From CAZTTG01 sp964615935 (GTDB lineage Bacteria > Planctomycetota > UBA1135 > GCA-002686595): a stretch of 64,000 nucleotides of DNA. Positions 16,504 to 24,650 of this stretch are shown here, one piece after another (position 1 is the first letter of the stretch; each line of letters opens with the position of its first letter). The notes beneath the pieces were generated by a model, which was given only the letters and a program-made list of their open reading frames with translations, was not told where the DNA came from and did no database searches. Location: contig CAZTTG010000028.1 in NCBI GenBank assembly GCA_964615935.1, positions 4,236 through 68,235 on the forward strand, read 5' to 3'. A program made the translations under genes and the position numbers.

Positions 16504-17424
16504 GTGAAGGACCCGCTCCGCCGAGGCCCGGGGCGAACCCTGCGCTTCCTCAAGCGGGGCCTGGGCACGGTCCTGCCCATCGTGGGCACCATCGCCATCC
16601 TGGCGATCGCCTTCAGCGCCGTCGACCGCTACGCGGTGGGCCCCATCAACCGCGCCATCTACTGGTCCCTGGAGCACAACCCGGTGGGCTGGAACCTCCT
16701 CTCGTGGCTGGGCATCGACCCCTACGACGAGGAGTACATCGACACCGACCTCCTGCCCATCGACCTGCAGACCGCCCTCAAGGAGAAGGGGCTGACCGAG
16801 GAGGGCGTCCTCGAGGGCCTGCGCGACCTGCGGTCGAGCAACCAGACCTTCCTGCGCGACTTCGACACCCTGGCGGTCAACGGCAAGAAGCTGCACGAGG
16901 ACGTCAAGGCCAAGCTGCCGCCCATCGTGGGCTTCTTCTTCTCGCTGCTCCTGATCCTGTGGCTGGGCTCCCTGGCCTCGGGCTTCCTGGGGCGCCAGGT
17001 GATCAACGGCATCGACCGCAGCATGAAGGCCATCCCGCTGGTGCGCTCGATCTACCCCTACACCAAGCAGGTGGTGGAGTTCTTCCTCTCGGAGGAGCAG
17101 CTCGAGTTCGACACCGTGGTGGCCGTGCCCTACCCGAGCAAGGGCCTGTGGGCCCTGGGCTTCGTGACCAGCAAGGCCTTCCGGTCCCTGCGCGAGGCCA
17201 CCGGCCAGGACCTGGTCAGCGTCTTCATCCCCTCCTCCCCCATGCCCATGACCGGCTACACCATCTTCGTTCCCGTCGATCGGCTCATCCCCATGCCCTT
17301 CACGGTGGACGAGGCCCTGCGCGCCACGGTCTCGGGGGGGGTGCTCATCCCGCCCCAGGAGATGGTGCCGGGGCGCGCCGAGGTGGCGCTCGACTCCCCA
17401 CCGGCTCCCAGGGAACCCGAATGA
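16504..17424 (+). CDS. DUF502 family membrane protein
   Basis: A 306-residue inner-membrane protein with the DUF502 pattern. A first membrane segment is at about 20-40 (LPIVGTIAILAIAFSAV). A second is near 140-165 (IVGFFFSLLLILWLGSLASGFLG). The conserved cytoplasmic part follows (IPLVRSIYPYTKQVVEFF, FVTSKAF, VSVFIPSSPMPMTGYTIFV). GTG 16504 was chosen for the GGGGAGG eight bases upstream. Between the two membrane segments is an extra loop with Asp/Glu-rich sequence. Function of DUF502 is unknown. Its stop overlaps the pyrF start. Confidence 0.85.
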   Translation: MKDPLRRGPGRTLRFLKRGLGTVLPIVGTIAILAIAFSAVDRYAVGPINRAIYWSLEHNPVGWNLLSWLGIDPYDEEYIDTDLLPIDLQTALKEKGLTEEGVLEGLRDLRSSNQTFLRDFDTLAVNGKKLHEDVKAKLPPIVGFFFSLLLILWLGSLASGFLGRQVINGIDRSMKAIPLVRSIYPYTKQVVEFFLSEEQLEFDTVVAVPYPSKGLWALGFVTSKAFRSLREATGQDLVSVFIPSSPMPMTGYTIFVPVDRLIPMPFTVDEALRATVSGGVLIPPQEMVPGRAEVALDSPPAPREPE

Positions 17425-18356
17425 GCTTCGCCGATCGACTGGAGGAGGCCATCGCCCGCGCGGGATGCCCGGGCCTGATGGGCCTCGACCCGCACCTGGA
17501 CCTCCTGCCCCCCGAATTCGAGGCCGCCCGCGATCCCGCCGTCGACCCCGCCGAGCGGGCGGAGCGGGTGCGCGACTTCCTGATCGAGGCCCTCGAGCTG
17601 GCGGCCGGCCGCCTGCCGGCGGTCAAGCCCCAGTCGGCCTTCTTCGAGCTCCTCGGGGCCCCCGGCGCGCTGGCGTGGGAGGCGGTCGTGCGGGCCGCGC
17701 ACGAGGCCGGCCTGCTGGTCCTCGGCGACGTCAAGCGGGGCGACATCGGCAGCACCGCGCGGGCCTATGCGGCGGCCTACCTCGAGGGCCTGCCCGGCGC
17801 CGATCCGGCCGCGCTCTGCGACGCCGTCACCGTGAATCCCTACCTCGGCGAGGAGTCGATCCAGCCCTTCCTGGAGGTCTGCGCGCGCACGGGCCGCGGC
17901 ATCTACGTGCTGGTGCGCACCAGCAACCCGGGCGCGGCGCAGTTCCAGCGCGGCGGCGAGCCGCAGCTGTGCCTGCAGGTCGCCGACGAGGTGAACCGAT
18001 GGGGCCAGGGGCTGGTGGGCCGGTGCGGCCTCGCCGGGGTGGGCGCGGTGGTCGGAGCCACCTGCGGCGAGGAGCTGGCCGAGCTGCGCGCCCGCATGCC
18101 GGCCGCGCCGCTGCTCGTGCCCGGCTACGGGGCCCAGGGGGCGGGAGCGCAGGACGTGGCCGCGGGCTTCCTGAATCCCCCCGGCGCGGGGCCCTGCGGG
18201 GCCCTGGTGAACTCCTCCCGGGGCCTGCTCTTCGCCTGGCGCAAGGCCGAGGGGAGGCACTGGAAGGACGCCACCCTGGATGCGATCGAGCACATGCGGG
18301 GCGAGCTCGCCGCCGTCTGGAGGGGCGCTGCCGGGGCCGCCGCCGAGGGGCCGTGA
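17421..18356 (+). CDS. pyrF: orotidine 5'-phosphate decarboxylase, type 2
   Basis: A 311-residue enzyme that converts OMP to UMP in pyrimidine synthesis. Visible motifs are GLDPHLDLLPPEF near the N-terminus, VKPQSAFFELLG, and the catalytic block LVLGDVKRGDIGSTA (about residues 95-109), which has the Asp-Lys-Asp array. VTVNPYLG follows, then LVPGYGAQGAG (phosphate-binding loop) and NSSRGLLFAW. The lengths and motif spacing match the longer type 2 family. ATG 17421 overlaps the DUF502 stop and its own stop overlaps the bshC start, so it sits inside a tightly coupled operon. Confidence 0.95.
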   Translation: MSFADRLEEAIARAGCPGLMGLDPHLDLLPPEFEAARDPAVDPAERAERVRDFLIEALELAAGRLPAVKPQSAFFELLGAPGALAWEAVVRAAHEAGLLVLGDVKRGDIGSTARAYAAAYLEGLPGADPAALCDAVTVNPYLGEESIQPFLEVCARTGRGIYVLVRTSNPGAAQFQRGGEPQLCLQVADEVNRWGQGLVGRCGLAGVGAVVGATCGEELAELRARMPAAPLLVPGYGAQGAGAQDVAAGFLNPPGAGPCGALVNSSRGLLFAWRKAEGRHWKDATLDAIEHMRGELAAVWRGAAGAAAEGP

Positions 18357-19972
18357 AGGTCGAGCTCCGAGCGCTCCCCTGGACGAGCCTCGAGCTCCCG
18401 GCCCCGGCCCTGGCGGCCATCGCCGGGGCTCGCGTGCCCGGGATCGGGGTCGCCGGCCGAGCGGACGAACTCGGCCCGCCGGCCGACCGCCTCGACTCCG
18501 ACGAGCGGTCCCTGCTCGCGGAGACCCTCGAGGCGCGCCTGGCCGAGTTCGAGCCCCCGGTCGCGGTGCTCGACTCGGTGCGCAAGCTGAGCCGGCCGGA
18601 GAGCAGCCTGGTCCTGGTGGACGCCGCGCCCGGCTACCTAGCCTCGCCCCTGGCGGCGCTCTGGGGAGCGCTGCACGCCGTTCGCCTGGCCCGCAGCCTG
18701 GAGTCCGCCTGGGAGCGCCCCGTGTCCCCCCTGCTCTGGGTCCGCGCCGACGAGCGCGAGCCCTCGGTCGCCGAGGCGCGCCTGGTCAACGAGGGCCTGG
18801 AGGTCGAGAGGCTCCTCCTGCCCGGCCTCGATGGCGAGCTCCAGCCCCCCGCCCGGGTTCCGCTGGATCGGGGCCGCGACCGCGTGGGCTCGACCGGCGA
18901 GCGTCTGCGCCAGGCCCTGGGCCGCCACCCCCGCGCGGGCGAGGCGATCGACCTCCTCCTGCCCCGGCCCGGCGAGACCCTGGCGGCGGCCTTCGAGCGG
19001 GCCTTCCTCCACCTCCTGGGCCACCTGGGGCTGATCGTGCTCGATCCCGACTGGCTGCGGGAGGACTGCTCCCGCGCCCTGGCCCGGGTCGTCTCCGGCG
19101 AGCCGGCCGCGGCCCTCCTCGAGGGCCTGGGGGAGCTCGCGGCGGCGGGCTTCGAGCCCGGGATCGACCTCGCGGAGGAGGAGCTGGTGCTGCACCACTC
19201 CGAGGCCGGCGCCCGGCCCCTGCGCCTGGGGGGCGAGGGATTCCGGTACGAGGGGGAGCCGGGCTCGCGCACCCCCGCCGAGCTCGCGGCCGAGATCGTC
19301 CAGGCCCCCGGAGAGTGGTCGGCCGGCGATCTGCTGCGACCGCTGGTCCAGGAGCTGGCGCTCCCCGTATCGGCCCGGATCGCCTCCTGGAGCCAGCTCG
19401 CGCGCCTGGCCACCCTTGGACCGCTGCGCAGCGCCTGCGGCTGCGGCGGGGCTCCCGTGGTGCCGCGGTTCTCCGCCACCCTGATCGCGCCCGAGGTCCG
19501 CGGCTCCCTGGAGCGCACCGGGCTCTCCCTCGAAGACGTCCTGGCGGCTCGCGGCGGGCTCGTCGGGCCCGAGGCGGGCGCGCCCGGGACGCACCCGACC
19601 ATCGCCCGCCTGGCCGAGCTCGCCGGAAGCACCCAGCGCGAGCTCCTGGAGCTGCGCCGGGAGCTCGCGGAGATCGACGGAGGCCTCGGGGCGAGCCTCC
19701 GGCGCGCCTCGTCCCAGATCCGAGAGCACCTGGACAAGCTCCACGAGAAGGCCCGCCGGGTCCTGGCCAACCGCGCCGGCACCGGCCGCCGTCACCTGAG
19801 GCGCCTGCAGAGCGACCTCCACCCGGGCGGTCGGCTCCAGGAGAGCGCGCTCGGCCCCCTGCCCTTCCTCGCCCGCTTCGGCCCCGAGATGGTCGACGCC
19901 CTGCTCGAGGTCGTGCCCGCCGTTCCCGGCGGCCACGCCGCCATCGACCTGGCGAGCGGGGAGGAGGCATGA
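18353..19972 (+). CDS. bshC: bacillithiol synthase BshC (cysteine-adding enzyme)
   Basis: A 539-residue protein, the usual length for BshC, which joins cysteine to glucosaminyl-malate in the last step of bacillithiol synthesis. Recognisable segments are FERAFLHLLGHLGLIVLDPDWLRE, VVPRFSATLIAPEVRGSLE and the C-terminal coiled coil (about residues 420-490, STQRELLELRRELAEID). The Rossmann-like core comes first. bshA and bshB are not in the window, so pathway completeness is untested. The start GTG 18353 overlaps the pyrF stop, and the stop overlaps the parA start. Confidence 0.85.
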   Translation: MKVELRALPWTSLELPAPALAAIAGARVPGIGVAGRADELGPPADRLDSDERSLLAETLEARLAEFEPPVAVLDSVRKLSRPESSLVLVDAAPGYLASPLAALWGALHAVRLARSLESAWERPVSPLLWVRADEREPSVAEARLVNEGLEVERLLLPGLDGELQPPARVPLDRGRDRVGSTGERLRQALGRHPRAGEAIDLLLPRPGETLAAAFERAFLHLLGHLGLIVLDPDWLREDCSRALARVVSGEPAAALLEGLGELAAAGFEPGIDLAEEELVLHHSEAGARPLRLGGEGFRYEGEPGSRTPAELAAEIVQAPGEWSAGDLLRPLVQELALPVSARIASWSQLARLATLGPLRSACGCGGAPVVPRFSATLIAPEVRGSLERTGLSLEDVLAARGGLVGPEAGAPGTHPTIARLAELAGSTQRELLELRRELAEIDGGLGASLRRASSQIREHLDKLHEKARRVLANRAGTGRRHLRRLQSDLHPGGRLQESALGPLPFLARFGPEMVDALLEVVPAVPGGHAAIDLASGEEA

Positions 19973-20847
19973 GCCCGGCCGGCTACAATGCCGCCGCTAC
20001 GATGCGCCGCATCGCCTTCATCAACCAGAAGGGCGGGGTGGGCAAGACGACCGCCACCGTCAACCTCGGCGCTGCCCTGGCCCGCGCGGGACGGCGCGTG
20101 GTCCTGGTGGACCTGGACCCCCAGGCCAACCTGAGCCTCCACCTGGGGGCGGAGCTCTCGGCCGCGGACCCCTCGGTCTACGGGGTGCTCCTGGGCCACG
20201 AGGGCCTCGGGGAGGCCCTGCGCGCCACCTCCACCCCGGGCCTCTCGGCGGTCTGCAGCCACATCGACCTCTCGGGGGCGGAGATGGAGCTGGCCGGCGC
20301 CCTGGGTCGCGAGGGGCTCCTTCGGGACGCCATCGACGCCTGGGAGGCCGAGGGGGCGGTCGCCGACTACCTGCTGATCGACTGTCCCCCCAGCCTGGGG
20401 TTGCTCTCGATCAACGGCCTGGTGGCCGTCCGGGAGGCCTTCATCCCCATGCAGACCGAGTTCTTCGCCCTCCAGGGCATGTCCAAGCTGCTCGAGGTGA
20501 TCCGGCTCCTGCAGCGGCGCCTGAACCCGGAGCTGGCCGTCACCGGCATCCTCCCGTCCCTCTACGACTCACGCCTGAGGCTGGCTCGCGAGGTTCTGGC
20601 CGAGATCCGCAACTACTTCCCCGATCTGGTGTTCCGCGCGTCGATCGGCACCAACGTCAAGCTGGCCGAGGCCCCGGGACACGGGAAGACCATCTTCGAG
20701 TACGACCCGGCCTCGCGGGGCGCCCGCGATTTCCTGCGGCTCGCCGGGGAAGTCCTCGAGCGTGAGGCGGAGACCGTCGAGCCGCCTCTCCCGGTCGAGG
20801 GAATGCCGCCCACTGCCTCGGAGCGGACCCGCCCCGGCGAGCCCTGA
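19969..20847 (+). CDS. parA: chromosome partitioning ATPase ParA/Soj
   Basis: A 292-residue ParA ATPase. The deviant Walker A is NQKGGVGKTT at about residues 19-28 and Walker A' is VLVDLDPQAN. Walker B is LLIDCPPSLG, followed by IPMQTEFFALQGMSKL and the C-terminal basic region. It cooperates with ParB and parS to separate origins. ATG 19969 follows GGGGAGGAGG and overlaps the bshC stop. The ATG at 20002 (MRRIAFINQ) would give the more usual ParA N-terminus, and a TACAAT at 19983-19988 could be a -10 for that shorter form. It is translationally coupled to metabolic genes, not to parB. Confidence 0.95.
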   Translation: MSPAGYNAAATMRRIAFINQKGGVGKTTATVNLGAALARAGRRVVLVDLDPQANLSLHLGAELSAADPSVYGVLLGHEGLGEALRATSTPGLSAVCSHIDLSGAEMELAGALGREGLLRDAIDAWEAEGAVADYLLIDCPPSLGLLSINGLVAVREAFIPMQTEFFALQGMSKLLEVIRLLQRRLNPELAVTGILPSLYDSRLRLAREVLAEIRNYFPDLVFRASIGTNVKLAEAPGHGKTIFEYDPASRGARDFLRLAGEVLEREAETVEPPLPVEGMPPTASERTRPGEP

Positions 20848-21307
20848 AGTCCGCGAGCTGTCGACAACCCGTGCAGCCACTGTGGAAGAACCCTCCATGC
20901 ATGTGGAAAGCCTGCGGAAAACCTTGGGGTGGTTGGCCGCAAGGTGAGGTGTGAGTGCGGAGTTGCGGAGGAGTGGTGAAGACTTCGTCCATCTCGCATT
21001 GACGGTCTGGGGATCGCCGCGTGTAATGCCGACTGAGGTTCGCGGAGCCCTCAGGAGTCGCGGCCCTCATCGACCCACGGGACCCACGCGGTCGCACGGG
21101 GAGGAGTGAGCGGCGCGGGCCTGCGCGCCGATTCGGGAGTGGTCCGAGGAGGAAGATTCAGGGAACGCGACCGGGGAGAGCCGTCGGGACGGCGCGGGGA
21201 CGACTCCGCGCGAGGTCGCGGCGCCCCTTCGCCCCGTCGTCCGCGTCGAAGCCCGCAGAGAGCCGCTCCGCGAGCGGCTCGGTGAGGTCCAGGGAGGGCC
21301 CGTCAGA
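20848..21307. other. 460-base region upstream of dnaA, candidate origin segment
   Basis: This parA-dnaA intergenic region has no supported gene. Near its left end are three TGTGGAAAA-like nonamers. The rest is ordinary GC-rich sequence with a TTGACGG-type stretch near 21000. Together with the flanking par and dnaA genes it is a reasonable place for oriC or for autoregulation of dnaA. Confidence 0.5.
20881..20921. promoter_or_regulatory. three DnaA-box-like nonamers
   Basis: TGTGGAAGA (20881-20889), TGTGGAAAG (20902-20910) and TGCGGAAAA (20913-20921) each match 8 of 9 positions of TGTGNAWAA, the reverse of the relaxed DnaA box TTWTNCACA. Their starts are 21 and 11 bases apart, close to two and one helical turns. 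Confidence 0.5.
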
Positions 21308-22807
21308 ATGCAGCAGCCGGGGGTGGTGCCTTCCGAGGAGAGCGACGCGACGCGCGAGGGCTCGCTGGGAGCCTGCGCGGGACGGCTCGAGGCTCAGTGG
21401 TGCGAGCTCCAGGGCGCCATCCGCACGCGGGTCCAGCGGGAGCAGTTCGAGACCTGGTTCCGGCGCGCGGCCCTGACCCGTGCAGACGCCGAGATCGTGC
21501 GCCTGGCGGTCCAGAACACCTTCACCCGCGACTGGCTGCGCTCCCACTACAGCGCCCAGCTCGAACAGGCGGTCGAGGCCGTGTTCGGCGGACCCCGTGA
21601 GCTCCAGCTCGAGGTGGCCCCCGAGCTGATCATCGACCGTGGCGAGGATCCCGCGGCGGAGGAGGTCGTCGACGCCCCCCCGCCCAGGAGGGCCCCGGCC
21701 AGCGCCCCGGTGGCGCCCTTCCCGGTCTCCCCGGGCCAGCGCGCCGGCGACTCCCCGCCGGGGCTCCTGTGGGACTCCGACATCCAGCTCAACGAGCAGT
21801 ACAAGTTCGACAACTTCGTGGTCGGACCCTGCAACCGCTTCGCCCACGCCGCCGCGGTGGGGGTCTCGGAGGCGCCCGGCAAGGCCTACAACCCGCTCTT
21901 CCTCCACGGCAACGTGGGGCTGGGCAAGACGCACCTTCTGCAGTCGATGTGCCACGCGCTGCTGGTGCGCGCCACGGCCGTCAAGATCCTCTACCTCTCC
22001 TGCGAGACCTTCGTCAATCACTTCATCAGCGCGCTCGAGGACGGGAACCTGGCCACCTTCCGCCACAAGTACCGCAACGTGGACATGCTGGTGGTGGACG
22101 ACATTCACATCCTGGCCAACAAGGAGCGCACGCAGGAGGAGTTCTTCCACACCTTCAACACGCTCTACAACGCCGGAAAGCAGATCGTCCTGTCCTCCGA
22201 CAGCCCGCCCAAGGAGATCCCCACGCTCCAGGAGCGGCTGGTGTCGCGCTTCAAGTGGGGCCTGGTCACGGAGATCGAGCAGCCCTGCTACGAGACCCGC
22301 ATGGCCATCCTCAAGCGCAAGAGCAAGGACCGCGGGCGCGAGCTCCCCGACGACGTCGCGCGGCTGCTGGCGGAGCACATCGACACCAACATCCGGGAGC
22401 TCGAGGGCGCCACCACCCGCCTCATCGGCTACTCCACCCTCAGCAAGCAGCAGATTACCACCGACCTAGCGCGCGAGGTGCTGCGCGACGTGTTCAACGT
22501 CGTGCACTCCCAGCCCTCCCTGGAGCAGGTCGTGCGGGTGGTCACCAGCCACTTCAACGTCAAGCTGACCGACCTGCAGTCGCGCAAGCGCCACAACGCC
22601 ATCGCCTACCCCCGGCAGGTGGCCATGTTCCTGGCGCGCAAGATCACGCGGCACTCCCTGCAGGAGATCGGGGGCTTCTTCGGCGGCCGCGACCACTCCA
22701 CCGTGCTGTACGCGGTCGAGAAGATCCAGGTGCTCTCGCGCGAGGACCCGCGCATTCGCGACCTGCTGGCCGAGCTCCTGGGGCAGCTCGACTACCGGCC
22801 CCGCTGA
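21308..22807 (+). CDS. dnaA: chromosomal replication initiator DnaA
   Basis: A 499-residue initiator. Domain I lies at about 28-95 (FETWFRRAALTRAD, FTRDWLRSHY), followed by a Pro/Ala linker to about 155. The AAA+ core starts LNEQYKFDNFVVG, with Walker A GNVGLGKT (201-208) and Walker B VVDDIH (262-267). Domain IV has the signature RKRHNAIAYPRQVAMFLAR and GGRDHSTVLYAVEKI. Walker A normally reads GGVGLGKT, and here Asn replaces the second Gly, which is tolerated. It binds origin boxes and loads helicase, probably with the DciA-like protein encoded after dnaN. Confidence 0.98.
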   Translation: MQQPGVVPSEESDATREGSLGACAGRLEAQWCELQGAIRTRVQREQFETWFRRAALTRADAEIVRLAVQNTFTRDWLRSHYSAQLEQAVEAVFGGPRELQLEVAPELIIDRGEDPAAEEVVDAPPPRRAPASAPVAPFPVSPGQRAGDSPPGLLWDSDIQLNEQYKFDNFVVGPCNRFAHAAAVGVSEAPGKAYNPLFLHGNVGLGKTHLLQSMCHALLVRATAVKILYLSCETFVNHFISALEDGNLATFRHKYRNVDMLVVDDIHILANKERTQEEFFHTFNTLYNAGKQIVLSSDSPPKEIPTLQERLVSRFKWGLVTEIEQPCYETRMAILKRKSKDRGRELPDDVARLLAEHIDTNIRELEGATTRLIGYSTLSKQQITTDLAREVLRDVFNVVHSQPSLEQVVRVVTSHFNVKLTDLQSRKRHNAIAYPRQVAMFLARKITRHSLQEIGGFFGGRDHSTVLYAVEKIQVLSREDPRIRDLLAELLGQLDYRPR

Positions 22808-23173
22808 GGCGGCGCTCACCCCCGGCCCAGCGCCCCGCGCACCCCGATGGAATCGGTGGAAAGACCGGGGACGGATCGACGGCGGGTGAGCAGAGGAGGT
22901 GGATATCGAGCCTGTTTTCCACGCCTTGCCACGCCCGCCCTGCGGCCACCGATGGCGACTGTGGAGGAGGAGGGCTCCGGTGCCCGCTCCTCCACCGGGA
23001 AAGGGTCCCCATCCCCCTCCGCCGCGCCTCCCTAAGGGTGCCCCGGGGCAAGGGTTAGGGGATCCGTCGGCCGAGTTTTCCCCGGCCTCGCGGTTCCTTA
23101 AGATGATTACTCAAAGAGTCCTTTCTTCAGAACTGTCTTCTTCAGACCTCGGCACGCACCCGCTCCGCACCGC
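22808..23173. other. 366-base dnaA-dnaN intergenic region, second candidate for oriC
   Basis: No gene is supported here. It holds one good DnaA-box-like site, TTTTCCACG (22916-22924), plus weaker ones. At about 23095-23147 there is a stretch with about 60% A+T, in strong contrast with the surroundings, containing the repeated motif TCTTCAGA. That stretch could be an unwinding element or simply the dnaN promoter and leader. Confidence 0.45.
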
Positions 23174-24292
23174 ATGAAGGTCCTCTGCAATCGAGAGAAG
23201 CTCCGGGAAGGCCTGGCGATCGCCAACAACCTCATCCCGACCAAGAGCCCCAAGCCCGTGCTTTCGAACGTCTGCATGGTCGCCACCGAGGAGGCCCTGG
23301 AGCTGCTCGGCACGGACATGGAGGTGGCCGTTCGCTACCGGATCGACGACGTCAAGGTCAGCGACCCGGGGACCGTGGTCATCCCGGCGCGCGTGGCGCT
23401 GGACTTCGTGCGCGACCTCTCCGGAGAGACGGTGGAGTTCGAGACCGTCGACGACGACCACTGCGTCATCCGGGGCGGGACCGATTCCTGTGAGCTGGTC
23501 ACCGCCGACACCGACGAGTATCCGGTGGTGGCCCGCTTCGAGGAGGAGCGCGTCTTCCCGATCCTGGGAGGGACCTTCACCAAGCTGGTCGGGCGCACGG
23601 CCTTCGCCGCCGCCCGCGAGCAGGGCCGCTACGCCATGCACGGCGTCCTGACCAGCATCGATGACGGCAAGCTGCGGATGGTGGCCACCGACGGCCGCCG
23701 CCTGGCGATGGGCTCGGCTCCCATCGACACGGGGGAGGAGGCGACCGACGCCCAGGATCCCCTGGAGGTCATCGTGCCGACCAAGGGCATGCAGATCTTC
23801 TGCCGGGTCATCGAGGATCCCCTGGATCGAGTGCAGCTCCACTTCGGCGACAACCAGCTCGGCTTGAAGACCAAGAACGCCGAGGTCTTCGCGCGGCTGC
23901 TCGATGGGGAGTTTCCCCGCTACAAGGCGGTGATACCGGAGGAGACCAGCAACCGGATGGAGGCCAACGCGGAGCTTCTGACGCGGAAGATCCGCCTGGT
24001 GGCGAACGTCACCGCCGATGAGAGCCGGGCCGTGCGCCTGTCGCTGAAGAAGGGCCAGGTGGAGCTCTTCGGGCACTCCGCCACCCGAGGCGAGGCGACC
24101 GCGGTGCTGGAGGTCGACTTCAAGGGGGATCCGGTGGAGATCGCCTTCAATCCGGACTACGTGATCGATGGCCTGAAGAGCTGCGAGCAGGAGATGGTGC
24201 AGCTCGAGTTCAACGAGAGGACCTCCCCCGGCAAGTTCACGCTGGGCGAGAGCTACGTCTACGTGGTGATGCCCATCACCATCGACACCTGA
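23174..24292 (+). CDS. dnaN: DNA polymerase III beta subunit (sliding clamp)
   Basis: A 372-residue clamp with three repeated domains. The N-terminal piece is MKVLCNREKLREGLAIANN. VATDGRRLAMG marks the second domain. The C-terminal YVYVVMPIT contains the conserved VMP motif near the partner-binding cleft. The length is normal for bacterial clamps. It keeps DNA polymerase III on the template. It follows dnaA after 366 bases, in the standard origin gene order. Confidence 0.97.
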   Translation: MKVLCNREKLREGLAIANNLIPTKSPKPVLSNVCMVATEEALELLGTDMEVAVRYRIDDVKVSDPGTVVIPARVALDFVRDLSGETVEFETVDDDHCVIRGGTDSCELVTADTDEYPVVARFEEERVFPILGGTFTKLVGRTAFAAAREQGRYAMHGVLTSIDDGKLRMVATDGRRLAMGSAPIDTGEEATDAQDPLEVIVPTKGMQIFCRVIEDPLDRVQLHFGDNQLGLKTKNAEVFARLLDGEFPRYKAVIPEETSNRMEANAELLTRKIRLVANVTADESRAVRLSLKKGQVELFGHSATRGEATAVLEVDFKGDPVEIAFNPDYVIDGLKSCEQEMVQLEFNERTSPGKFTLGESYVYVVMPITIDT

Positions 24293-24330
24293 TCCGGGCC
24301 CACCCGACACCCGAGCGAATCCGAACACCC

Positions 24331-24648
24331 GTGGCGACCCGGGACGCGAAGCGAGGGGGCACTGCCCCCCTGTCCAAGGTGCTGCAAGCCTATCTGCGCG
24401 AGTCCGGTCTCGACGGCAGGCTGCGGCGTGGGGCGATCCTGAAGGCCTGGGGCCGGGCCCTGGGCCCCGCCCTGCGCCGGCGCGCGCCCGCCGTGGGCTT
24501 CCGCGACGGCGAGCTCCTGGTCGACGTCCGCTCCGCGGCCCACCTGCACGAGCTCAAGAACTTCACCGGCGAGGGATACCGGCAGGCCGCCAACCGCAAG
24601 CTCGGCTCGGAGCGCATCCAGCGAGTGACCTACAGACTGAGACACTGA
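24331..24648 (+). CDS. dciA: DUF721 / DciA-like helicase-loading protein
   Basis: A 105-residue protein from GTG 24331. The pattern LSKVLQAYLRESGLDGRL, then AWGRALGPALRRRA, then VGFRDGELLVDVRSAAHLHELKN is that of DUF721. This family includes DciA, which loads replicative helicase in bacteria without DnaC or DnaI. It stands between dnaN and gyrB, where many genomes have recF, and no recF is present here. It ends two bases before the gyrB ATG, so co-expression with gyrB is likely. The role is known for the family and inferred here. Confidence 0.85.
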   Translation: MATRDAKRGGTAPLSKVLQAYLRESGLDGRLRRGAILKAWGRALGPALRRRAPAVGFRDGELLVDVRSAAHLHELKNFTGEGYRQAANRKLGSERIQRVTYRLRH

Positions 24649-24650
24649 GA

